A stretch of DNA of 6,466 nucleotides, from assembly GCA_964625865.1 (NCBI GenBank), contig CAZVEV010000321.1, positions 1 through 6,466 of the forward strand, read 5' to 3'. Below, in pieces: positions 1 to 6,223 of this stretch. The number at the start of each line of letters is the position of its first letter. Position 1 is the first letter of the stretch. The notes under the pieces were generated by a model. That model saw only the letters and a list, made by a program, of their open reading frames with translations, searched no databases and had not been told where the DNA came from. The stretch comes from CAZVEV01 sp964625865 (GTDB taxonomy: Bacteria > Planctomycetota > Phycisphaerae > SM23-33). The translations under genes and the position numbers were made by a program.

Positions 1-780
1 TCGGAAGGTCATTACGTTGAGGGCCAGGGGACGGGCAAGTGGACGTACTTCCACTTGAACGGCCAGCGGTGGGCGGATGGCGAGTATACCGAGGGCGACA
101 AGTCGGGGGCGTGGACCGAGTGGCACGACAACGGGGCCAAGTCCGGCCAGGGCGAGTACCGCGCCGGCGGGCGCGTGGGCACGTGGACGTTCTGGCACGA
201 GGGGGGGCAGGTCCGCGGCGAAGAGCCGTATGTCGACGGGCTGAAGGAAGGCAAGGGGACGTATTGGCACGCGAGCGGGGCGAAGTTCTCCGAAGGGACG
301 TACGCGGGCGACCAGCCGGTCGGCGAGTGGGTCCAGTGGCACGAGAACGGCAAGATGAAGCTGAAGGGCAAGTACGTCGAGGGCCAGCGCAGCGGCCGAT
401 GGGAGGGGTGGCATGACAATGGCAGGCCGGCCTCGTCGGGCGAGTATTCTGACGGTCTGCGAACGGGACACTGGCGGTTCGGGGGGGCAACGGGCAAGCC
501 GGTCAGCGAGGGCCCGTACTATATGGACAAGGCCCACGGGGCGTGGCGGTTCTGGCACGCCAACGGCAAGCAGCGTAGCGAGGGGGCGTTCCGCTACGGC
601 GTGCGGAACGGGGCGTGGCAGTACTGGAACGAGAAGGGCAAGCTGACGTCCAAGGGGTCATTCAGCAGGGGGGGGCTGAAGAACGGGCGGTGGACGTACT
701 ACTACCCCAACGGCCGGATAGAAAGAACGTGCACCTACAAGGACGGCAGGAAGCACGGAGCGGAAACCACGTATGACGAG
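1..780 (+). repeat. In-frame 72-bp (24-residue) tandem protein repeats, about 11 units
   Basis: The coding repeat has an exact 24-codon period from residue 5 to 221 (aromatic residue at 5, 29, 53, 77, 101, 125, 149, 173, 197, 221), then one unit of 25 residues (next Tyr at 246). Units differ at nucleotide level, so the array is old and not a recent expansion. In unit 4 the first Trp is replaced by Gly at residue 86 (codon ggg, one base from tgg). In unit 7 the Trp-His pair is replaced by Gly-Gly at 161-162. The last unit fades into an unstructured-looking Thr/Lys/Gly segment before the PA14 domain. Confidence 0.85.
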
Positions 781-1293
781 AAAGGCACCGTGACGGGCAA
801 GACGACGCACGTGGCGGGCAAGGCCGTCAGCGGCACGCGCAGGGCGGTGCCCCTCAAGTCCCCTGTGAAGGGGCTGCTGGTGGACATCTATCACGTGCCG
901 AACCTCAAGGCCATTCCCGACTTCAGCAAACTCAAGCCCACCCGCCAGGCCGTGGCCGCCAAGATCAGCACGGACTGCTCACGGGTTCGCGACTACTTCG
1001 CCATGCGCTTCACCGGCTACATCAAGGCCCCGACCAAGGGCGAGTACACCTTCTACCTGTCCTCGGACGACGGCAGCAAGCTGTGGGTGGGGGGCGCGCT
1101 GGTCGTCGACCACTCGGGCAATCACCCAGCCGGCGAGAGGGCGGGCACGATCCTGCTTGGGCCGGGCATGCACACGATCAGGATTGAGTACTTCCAGGGC
1201 TGGGGTGACGCGGTGGTGTCTCTGGCGTGGTCGTATCCGGGCGCTGCCAAGCGGGAAGTTGAATCGAAGTACTTGTTCCACTCGAAGGGGTAA
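1..1293 (+). CDS. YwqK/MORN-like repeat protein with C-terminal PA14 domain (5' partial)
   Basis: The frame is open from the first base to a TAA at 1291-1293 (430 residues visible), so the true start lies upstream; the internal TTG at 55 falls inside a repeat and is not a credible start. Residues 1 to about 278 are a 24-residue repeat with the pattern Y..G...G.W..WH.NG, Trp recurring at 14, 38, 62, 110, 134, 158, 182, 206 and 231. This matches the MORN_2/YwqK type. Residues about 289-427 look like a PA14 domain: GYIKAPTKGEYTFYLSSDDG at 339-358, KLWVGG at 360-365, LLGPGMHTIRIEYFQGWGDA at 385-404. In PA14 domains the adjacent Asp pair (here 356-357) often helps bind calcium and sugar. An envelope or carbohydrate-binding role is inferred. 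Automated pipelines may label such repeats 'toxin-antitoxin YwqK antitoxin'; nothing here supports that job. The palindromic repeat begins 25 bases after the stop. Confidence 0.9.
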   Translation, partial: SEGHYVEGQGTGKWTYFHLNGQRWADGEYTEGDKSGAWTEWHDNGAKSGQGEYRAGGRVGTWTFWHEGGQVRGEEPYVDGLKEGKGTYWHASGAKFSEGTYAGDQPVGEWVQWHENGKMKLKGKYVEGQRSGRWEGWHDNGRPASSGEYSDGLRTGHWRFGGATGKPVSEGPYYMDKAHGAWRFWHANGKQRSEGAFRYGVRNGAWQYWNEKGKLTSKGSFSRGGLKNGRWTYYYPNGRIERTCTYKDGRKHGAETTYDEKGTVTGKTTHVAGKAVSGTRRAVPLKSPVKGLLVDIYHVPNLKAIPDFSKLKPTRQAVAAKISTDCSRVRDYFAMRFTGYIKAPTKGEYTFYLSSDDGSKLWVGGALVVDHSGNHPAGERAGTILLGPGMHTIRIEYFQGWGDAVVSLAWSYPGAAKREVESKYLFHSKG

Positions 1294-1318
1294 CCCCGGG
1301 TCCCCGCGGCGCAGGCGT

Positions 1319-1445
1319 CCTATTTCGCCCCCGGTGAACACACCGGGGGGCTCTGCGACCGCGCAGTGTTCTTGTACGCCACCGTCTCGCGCCGTATCCG
1401 CCTTCGTACCGAACCCCCGGGTGTGTTCACCCGGGGCGAAATAGG
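1319..1445 (+). repeat. Composite palindromic intergenic element, copy 1
   Basis: The ends are inverted repeats: CCTATTTCGCC on the left and GGCGAAATAGG on the right, continuing inward for about 30 bases per arm with two internal mismatches. Each arm is also a hairpin by itself: CCCCCGGTG (1328-1336), loop AACA, CACCGGGGG (1341-1349); and CCCCGGGTG (1415-1423), loop TGTT, CACCCGGGG (1428-1436). Between them lie CTGCG/CGCAG (1353-1357 with 1362-1366, loop ACCG) and TACG/CGTA (1375-1378 with 1393-1396). A second copy lies at 6224-6348, also just after a stop codon and in the same orientation. No T-tract follows either arm, so it is not a textbook intrinsic terminator; a REP-like, MITE-like or mRNA 3'-end structural element is possible. 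Confidence 0.85.
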
Positions 1446-1472
1446 TCCGTGCTGGCGATCAGGCAACTCTTG

Positions 1473-1501
1473 TTGCGAAGCGCCCCTGAAGATGCTAGAA
1501 T
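1473..1501 (+). promoter_or_regulatory. Candidate sigma-70-type promoter of the toxin-antitoxin operon
   Basis: TTGCGA at 1473-1478 and TAGAAT at 1496-1501 are separated by 17 bases, matching four and five of six consensus positions. Transcription would start near 1508, inside the tandem operator-like repeat and about 27 bases before the antitoxin GTG. The local AT-richness stands out in this GC-rich window. The assignment rests on sequence match and position only. Confidence 0.55.
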
Positions 1502-1520
1502 ACAAACGAACACAAACGAA
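1502..1520 (+). promoter_or_regulatory. Tandem ACAAACGAA repeat, candidate antitoxin operator
   Basis: ACAAACGAA occurs twice in direct orientation with a 10-base period (1502-1510 and 1512-1520), directly downstream of the -10 element and over the predicted transcription start. Ribbon-helix-helix antitoxins commonly bind short tandem sites over their own promoters, and a 10-base step places both sites on one DNA face. Autoregulation by the downstream antitoxin is therefore a reasonable inference. Confidence 0.5.
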
Positions 1521-1534
1521 TACAGAGGTGTCAT

Positions 1535-1777
1535 GTGTCCAAAACGGTTACATTGCGGCTGGATGATGAAACGTACGAGATGTTCCGCGAGGCGGCGCGA
1601 TCGCAGAATCGGGCGTTGTCGAACCTGATCCAGACCGCGGCGGCGGCGCACATTCGCGAGGAGCAGTTCGTCGACGACAGCGAGATGGCCGAGATCCGCG
1701 CCGACGAGGAGTTGCAGGCCCGTCTGAAGACCGGCTCCAAGGCCGCGGCCTCGCGCAAGGGGCGGTTCGTTGAGTGA
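1535..1777 (+). CDS. Ribbon-helix-helix (CopG/RelB-like) antitoxin
   Basis: An 80-residue protein starting at GTG 1535, six bases after an AGAGG Shine-Dalgarno at 1524-1528; the ATG at 1533 is in another frame and does not give this protein. Residues 3-42 fit a ribbon-helix-helix DNA-binding fold: beta strand TVTLRL (4-9), first helix from about 12 to 22, turn with Asn25-Arg26, second helix about 27-41. The rest is charged and probably flexible (EIRADEELQARL at 53-64, basic Ser/Ala/Lys tail), the usual place for toxin binding in such antitoxins. It overlaps the toxin gene by eight bases. Likely role: neutralise the toxin and repress the operon through the tandem repeat at 1502-1520. The fold is clear; the exact family name is less certain. 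Confidence 0.85.
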   Translation: MSKTVTLRLDDETYEMFREAARSQNRALSNLIQTAAAAHIREEQFVDDSEMAEIRADEELQARLKTGSKAAASRKGRFVE

Positions 1778-2048
1778 GTATCGGATCTTCGAGACCGATC
1801 CGTTTTGCGGAGACTTGGCCGCCATCGCACGCTCCGGCCAACGGCGCGTGCTGGCCAAGCTTCGTCAGGTCGTCTATCCCCAGTTGAAGCAGCAGCCGCA
1901 TTTTGGCACGAACATTCGCAAGCTGCGCAACTACGACCCGCCAACGTGGCGGTATCGCATCGGGGCGTGGCGGTTTTTCTACGAGATCGACGAGGATGAG
2001 AAGATCATCTTCATGACCGCCGCGAGCCATCGTGGCTCGGCGTACTGA
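1770..2048 (+). CDS. RelE/ParE-superfamily toxin
   Basis: A 92-residue protein. The only upstream-compatible start in frame is TTG 1770, which overlaps the antitoxin end by eight bases, typical of translationally coupled toxin-antitoxin pairs. Features of the RelE/ParE fold: N-terminal helical hairpin (about 12-42), then KLRN (51-54), a core strand WRYRIGAWRFFYEID (60-74), and a C-terminal strand ending in FMTAASHRGSAY (81-92), resembling the family's HR...Y ending. Basic residues Lys51, Arg53, Arg61, Arg63, Arg68 and Arg88 could supply RNA-contacting or catalytic functions if it is a ribosome-dependent mRNA endonuclease (RelE-like); a gyrase-targeting ParE-type action cannot be excluded from sequence alone. 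It looks intact. The phosphoesterase gene begins 18 bases downstream. Confidence 0.85.
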   Translation: MSEYRIFETDPFCGDLAAIARSGQRRVLAKLRQVVYPQLKQQPHFGTNIRKLRNYDPPTWRYRIGAWRFFYEIDEDEKIIFMTAASHRGSAY

Positions 2049-2066
2049 ACAGATGGGAGTTAATGC

Positions 2067-3635
2067 ATGAGAATGCAGCGAACGGTCCGGCGAGGATTCG
2101 CCATGGCGGCAACCTGCATGACGTTCTGCATGGTACAGGTCGCTTCGGCTGTCGAGCCGTCCAAGACCTGGACCTTCGTCTCCATGCCGGACTTCCTCAA
2201 CGTCGACCTGGTCTACCCGCAGACCGGTTGGGAGCCGGCGCTGGACTACGTTCTGAAGGCCGTCAAGGCAGAGAAGCCCGACTTCGTTCTCGTCGCGGGC
2301 GACCTGGTGATGGGGCGCTGGACGTACGGCGACAAGGGCGTGGCGCACTGGGCGAAGGTCTACTACCCGGCGTGGACGAAGCGGATGGCCCACCACGGGC
2401 TGACGTTCTACGCCGCGGTGGGCGATCACGAACTCGGCGACGACCCCTGGGCGCCGGGCAGCGAGAAGCTCCGGGCCGTGCCCGAGTTCAAGAAGGCCTT
2501 CCGCGACTACCTGAAGATGCCCCTGAATGGCCCCGACCACATGAAGGGCACGGCGTGGTCCATGGTCCACAAGAACGTCCTGTTCGTGGCCGTCGACGTG
2601 TTCGAGGCGGACAAGAAGCTCGGCATCGCGGCGAAGGTCACCGGCAAGCAGTTGGCGTGGCTGGACAAGACGCTGGCCGACCGCAAGGGCATCAGGCACG
2701 TGGTCGTCATGGGCCACACGCCCATCATCGGGCCGGTGCGACGATGGAGTTCGAGCGGGCTGATGCTCGAGGGCGGCCGGGCCAGTCCGCTGTGGAAGAC
2801 GATGAGCAAGCGCGGCGTGGACCTGTACCTGTGCGGCGAGGTCCACGACATCACGTGCAACGAGCGCGACGGCGTGCAGGAGATCGCTCACGGCGGGTTG
2901 TTCGGGTACAACTCGCGGGTCAACTACCTGGTGGCGACCGTCTCGGGGGGCAGGATGTCGCTCGAGCTGAAGGAGATCGACATCGTCTGCGAGGGGCCCA
3001 AGCTGTGGCAGGTCGGCAGGAACAGGCCGCGCGAGCGGGTGAGCATCACCGAGGCCGTCCGCAAGCGCGGGTTCGTCTCGGTCGGGACGATGGTGGTAGA
3101 CAACACCGCCCGCGAGCGGGAAAAGCGCGACAAGACGGGCCGGTTCAACGAGGCCAACTCGCCTCGCGGCACGACGGCGGTGGCCGCGCCGGATCTCACG
3201 GCTGCCGTCCTCGACGTGCGAGCCGGTGCGAAACTGCCCGCCGACGCCGGACGCAAGCCCTGGCAGCGCGCCGGCGACGTGGTGGCCGTCTGCAAAGACG
3301 GCTTCGACTACTCCGTGCGCGGCCCGGCCTTTCGCGGCAAAGGCCGCGGCGCCTGGGGCGGTGGGGCGGTCGAACTGACCGTCACGTGTCCCAAGGCCTT
3401 CGCCGGGCGACTGCTGGTGAACCTCTCCACGCCGCCCGGGCGAGGAAACCGCCGCATGCCGGGCGCCGCATCATTCGCCCTCGACGGACAGCGCGTTTTC
3501 TTCATGGGCCCCCGCGGGCCCGGCGTGTGGGGCGCGTTTGACATCACCGACACCCAGTCCGCCGACGGCCGGGTCGTCTTGAAGACGACCATGGGCGGCG
3601 CCGCGATCAGTCGCATTGCTCTTCTGCCGCATTGA
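2067..3635 (+). CDS. Secreted calcineurin-like metallophosphoesterase with altered metal motifs
   Basis: A 522-residue protein; ATG 2067 is preceded by GGGAG at 2055-2059 (seven-base spacing). Residues 1-28 are a signal peptide (basic start, hydrophobic core, VASA before the cut), so it acts outside the cytoplasm. The metallophosphoesterase core covers about 33-310: the usual D-x-H is PDFLN (Asp42, Leu44 in place of His); GDLV (Asp79); GNHE is GDHE (119-122); MGHTP supplies His217; and GHxH is GEVH (257-260). Asp42, Asp79, His217 and His260 are kept, while one His is lost and two ligands become acidic. Phosphomonoesterase or phosphodiesterase activity is plausible, the substrate unknown. Residues about 377-522 form a separate beta-rich domain, possibly a jelly-roll, ending in SRIALLP. 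It lies 18 bases after the toxin gene, so read-through from that operon is possible. Confidence 0.82.
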   Translation: MRMQRTVRRGFAMAATCMTFCMVQVASAVEPSKTWTFVSMPDFLNVDLVYPQTGWEPALDYVLKAVKAEKPDFVLVAGDLVMGRWTYGDKGVAHWAKVYYPAWTKRMAHHGLTFYAAVGDHELGDDPWAPGSEKLRAVPEFKKAFRDYLKMPLNGPDHMKGTAWSMVHKNVLFVAVDVFEADKKLGIAAKVTGKQLAWLDKTLADRKGIRHVVVMGHTPIIGPVRRWSSSGLMLEGGRASPLWKTMSKRGVDLYLCGEVHDITCNERDGVQEIAHGGLFGYNSRVNYLVATVSGGRMSLELKEIDIVCEGPKLWQVGRNRPRERVSITEAVRKRGFVSVGTMVVDNTAREREKRDKTGRFNEANSPRGTTAVAAPDLTAAVLDVRAGAKLPADAGRKPWQRAGDVVAVCKDGFDYSVRGPAFRGKGRGAWGGGAVELTVTCPKAFAGRLLVNLSTPPGRGNRRMPGAASFALDGQRVFFMGPRGPGVWGAFDITDTQSADGRVVLKTTMGGAAISRIALLPH

Positions 3636-3714
3636 ACCGTGGGTCTGTTCCGCTAAACTGATCAATCTGTCGAAAAGCAGATAGACGCGACATAAGAACG
3701 AAGGAATATGCCTC
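3636..3714 (+). promoter_or_regulatory. Short leader before the glycosidase gene
   Basis: This 79-base gap is more AT-rich than its surroundings. It contains a small dyad, ATCTG (3665-3669) and CAGAT (3678-3682) with an eight-base loop, and a clear Shine-Dalgarno AAGGAA at 3701-3706, eight bases before ATG 3715. The Shine-Dalgarno favours ATG 3715 over the out-of-frame ATG at 3708. Promoter boxes are weak at best (CTGTCG at 3667, CATAAG at 3691), and no strong terminator for the phosphoesterase gene is visible, so the two genes may share a transcript. Confidence 0.35.
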
Positions 3715-6171
3715 ATGAACCAGACCACACGAACGACGTGTCGCACCGCAACCGTGCTGTCAGTCGTCTCGCTCTTGCTTGCCGCCCCGGTCCAAGCGGC
3801 GGGGGAGGTCAGCATCGAGACGACGGCCGCCAAGACGTACACCCTCTCGAATGACTCGCTCGCCCGGGTGGTTTCCGTGGCCGACGGGACGCTGCGAACC
3901 AAGGCCGTCGTCAACAAGCTGGCCAAGACGCGCGCCGTGCCGCTGTCCTGTAACGAGTTTGAGCTGCGGATATCCCAGGGCACGCACACGACCGGGACCG
4001 ACGTGGTCCTGACGACGGCGGACTTCGCCTTCAAGGAGACCAAACCGTACGTTCCGAGAGGCAAGACGGCGGCCAAGGGGATAGCGTTCGTCCTGGAAAG
4101 CAAGAAGCACGGGCTGACCGTCGAGGTGCGGTACGAACTGGCCCCGGACGACTTCTACATGCGCAAGGCCCTGACCGTCACGTCGGCAAAGCCGGTGACG
4201 CTCGAACGGATCGACGTCGAGTCGATCGCGCTGGCCGACGCCCATCAGCCGTACACGATCAAGGCGATCTACGCGAGAGGCAAGTGGAGCCCGGGCCTGG
4301 GCCAGCCGCTGCACGCCACCGCCGGCGGGACGTTCTGGGGAATCGAGTTTCCCGCGTCGTACAACACCGTGGCCGACAAGACGCTGCGGTGCGGCTATCT
4401 GTGGGGGCGCGAGATCGCCGCCGACACCCCGTATCGCACGTACCGCGCCGTGGTGGGCGTGGCGGACGATCCGAAGTTCATCACCGACGCCTTCTTCGCG
4501 TACATCGACCGGATCCGCATCCGTCCGCTGCGGCTCCAGACGCAGTACAACACGTGGTTCGACACCGGGCGCGGCGTGAGCAAGGACTCATTCCGTCGCA
4601 GCGTCGCCCTGATCCACAAGAAGCTCGCGACCGAGCGCGGCAACCAGCCGCTGCGGGCCTACGTCATCGACGACGGCTGGCAGGACACGCGAAAGGACTG
4701 GACGAAAAAGACCTGGCAGGTCAACGCCAAGTTCGACGCCGACTTCGCCACCAGCCTCGCCACCGCAAAGGCTGCCCGGTCCAAACTTGGGCTCTGGCTG
4801 AGCCCGGGATGCCTCTTTGGCGCCAGCCGGGCCGTCGGCCAGTACCGCGCCAAGGGCTTCGAGGCCCTCGACCCCTGGATGTCGCTGGCCGGGCCGAAGT
4901 ACATGAAACTGCTCGAGGACCGCATGGTCGAGCTGACGGGCCAGGGCGTGGCGTACTTCAAGCTCGACGGCCTGTTCGGCCACCTCAACACGCGGAACTT
5001 CGAACTGCAGGGCCAGAAGTACGGCATCCCGTACATGCCGCAGCTCAAACTCGACGGCGTCTCGTCATCCGACGCGAAGCTCAACGACGCCAAGTACGAC
5101 GAGCTGAAGATGTACTACCTGACGGCCGGCACGGAGCGGCTGATGCGGATCTTCGAGAAGATGGCCGCCGTCAATCCGGACGTCTACATCGTGATCTCCA
5201 ACGGGGCGTACCTCAGTTCGTGGTGGCTGGCGACCGTCGATTCGATCTGGATGATCAACGCGGGCGACGCCGCCGGCGGGGCCAGCCGCACGCAGGAACT
5301 GGTCTATCGCGACGGGAAGTACTACCACATCTGGACGAAGGAGAACACGCAGTTTCCCATCTGCGCGATCTTCAACCACGAGCCGAAGAAGCGCAAGACC
5401 GGCGAGACCAAGGACGTCTTCCGCAAGTACCTCTACATGAACATGTCCCGCGGCACGGGCTTCATCGAGTTGTACATCAAGCCGGCCGTCCTGAAGGACT
5501 ACGACTGGGATGTCCTCAGCGAGGGCCTTCACTGGGCCCGCACCGTGTTCCCCACGTTCAAGCGCTCGCGGATGCACGGCGGGGACCCGCGCGAGGGGGC
5601 CGTCTACGGCTACACCGCGTGGAACGCCGCGCAGGGCTACGTCTCGATTCACAATCCCGGCGCCGCGGCGCAGAAGTACACGTTTGTCCTGGACCGCGCC
5701 TTCGGCCTGCTGCCAGGCAGCGGCCCGTTCACTCTCTCATCGCCGCTGGCCGACAGCGTCGAGGGGCTCGAAAAGAGCTACCGATACGGCCAGACCATCT
5801 CGCTCGAACTCAAGCCGCGCGAGATCCGGATCCTCAACTTCGACACCGCGCCCCGCGACTGGTCGGTCCTGAAGGCCCTCCAGACCCGCACCGAAGGCCC
5901 CAAGCCGCCCCCGCCGCCCAAGGTGATCCCCATCGACAACCACCCGATCCTCGGGATATGGCAGTACACGCACGGCCGCGTCCCGCACACCCGCGAGTTC
6001 ACGAAGGACGGCTTCTGTGTCCTCAAGGCAGGGACCAAGGTCCAGTGGAAAAAGCCCTTCGTCGTCACGAGCCAGACCACCGCCGTCGTCCAGGGCAAGT
6101 ACGTCCACATCCTGAAAGGCGCCGACACGCTCCACATCGAAAACCGCTACACCGCCACGCGGAAGAAGTGA
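3715..6171 (+). CDS. Secreted GH36-like (clan GH-D) glycosidase with extra C-terminal domain
   Basis: An 818-residue protein with a signal peptide (hydrophobic 13-25, likely cut after VQA at 28). Residues about 30-265 form an N-terminal beta-sandwich, as in GH36 enzymes. The TIM barrel follows: QYNTWF (277-282), VIDDGW (317-322), LGLWLSPG (358-365) and YFKLDG (414-419), whose Asp418 fits the clan GH-D nucleophile. SNGAYLSSWW (495-504) then leads to MINAGD, whose Asp518 is the best acid/base candidate by analogy with GH36; the 100-residue spacing is longer than in typical members. A C-terminal beta domain (about 600-720) is followed by linker PPPPPK (731-736) and a ~78-residue module beginning HPILGIW. 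The likely reaction is hydrolysis of alpha-linked sugars, perhaps alpha-galactosides; the substrate is not determined. A repeat element follows the stop codon. Confidence 0.85.
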   Translation: MNQTTRTTCRTATVLSVVSLLLAAPVQAAGEVSIETTAAKTYTLSNDSLARVVSVADGTLRTKAVVNKLAKTRAVPLSCNEFELRISQGTHTTGTDVVLTTADFAFKETKPYVPRGKTAAKGIAFVLESKKHGLTVEVRYELAPDDFYMRKALTVTSAKPVTLERIDVESIALADAHQPYTIKAIYARGKWSPGLGQPLHATAGGTFWGIEFPASYNTVADKTLRCGYLWGREIAADTPYRTYRAVVGVADDPKFITDAFFAYIDRIRIRPLRLQTQYNTWFDTGRGVSKDSFRRSVALIHKKLATERGNQPLRAYVIDDGWQDTRKDWTKKTWQVNAKFDADFATSLATAKAARSKLGLWLSPGCLFGASRAVGQYRAKGFEALDPWMSLAGPKYMKLLEDRMVELTGQGVAYFKLDGLFGHLNTRNFELQGQKYGIPYMPQLKLDGVSSSDAKLNDAKYDELKMYYLTAGTERLMRIFEKMAAVNPDVYIVISNGAYLSSWWLATVDSIWMINAGDAAGGASRTQELVYRDGKYYHIWTKENTQFPICAIFNHEPKKRKTGETKDVFRKYLYMNMSRGTGFIELYIKPAVLKDYDWDVLSEGLHWARTVFPTFKRSRMHGGDPREGAVYGYTAWNAAQGYVSIHNPGAAAQKYTFVLDRAFGLLPGSGPFTLSSPLADSVEGLEKSYRYGQTISLELKPREIRILNFDTAPRDWSVLKALQTRTEGPKPPPPPKVIPIDNHPILGIWQYTHGRVPHTREFTKDGFCVLKAGTKVQWKKPFVVTSQTTAVVQGKYVHILKGADTLHIENRYTATRKK
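5905..6168 (+). other. Proline linker plus small lipocalin-like C-terminal module of the glycosidase
   Basis: Five prolines (residues 731-735) separate the catalytic part from the last ~78 residues. The module opens with a GIW motif (residues 745-747 region) and continues EFTKDGFCVLKAG, KVQWKKPFVV, KYVHILKGADTLHI: short alternating strands with a G-x-W start and a 'DG' turn, as seen in small lipocalin-like beta-barrels. It is not part of the normal GH36 fold. Its job is unknown; substrate or surface binding is a guess. Confidence 0.5.
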
Positions 6172-6223
6172 CCCTCGCGGCGCGCGAGATGAGTGTCACG
6201 ACTCCCGCGCGATAGGAACGCGC

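Noticed and set aside
12..497. A 161-residue minus-strand open frame rich in Pro and Ser.
   Set aside because: It is the antisense shadow of the 24-residue repeat array; its apparent periodicity comes from the real + strand gene.
1345..1445. Repeat element read as a simple intrinsic terminator.
   Set aside because: The stems are strong, but no T-tract follows either hairpin. The more complex duplicated structure fits a structural repeat element better, though a role in ending or protecting transcripts remains possible.
1320..1505. Minus-strand reading frame over repeat copy 1, with a related minus-strand frame at 6147-6335 (shared NTPGGSVRRRIR segment).
   Set aside because: The peptide similarity follows from the shared DNA repeat. 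Over about 26 codons the copies differ at four synonymous and five amino-acid-changing codons, including R/C, K/E and R/H, which is not clear coding conservation. The palindromic structure explains the sequence better.
1548..2891. A 447-residue minus-strand open frame across the toxin-antitoxin and phosphoesterase genes.
   Set aside because: It overlaps three well-supported + strand genes, has an Arg/His/Pro-rich composition typical of antisense frames in GC-rich DNA, and shows no recognisable domain.
4284..6215. A 643-residue + strand frame inside the glycosidase gene, and a similar 492-residue frame at 2063-3541.
   Set aside because: Both are shifted frames of the real genes, extremely rich in Arg, Gly, Pro and His and without any domain; high GC content keeps them open.
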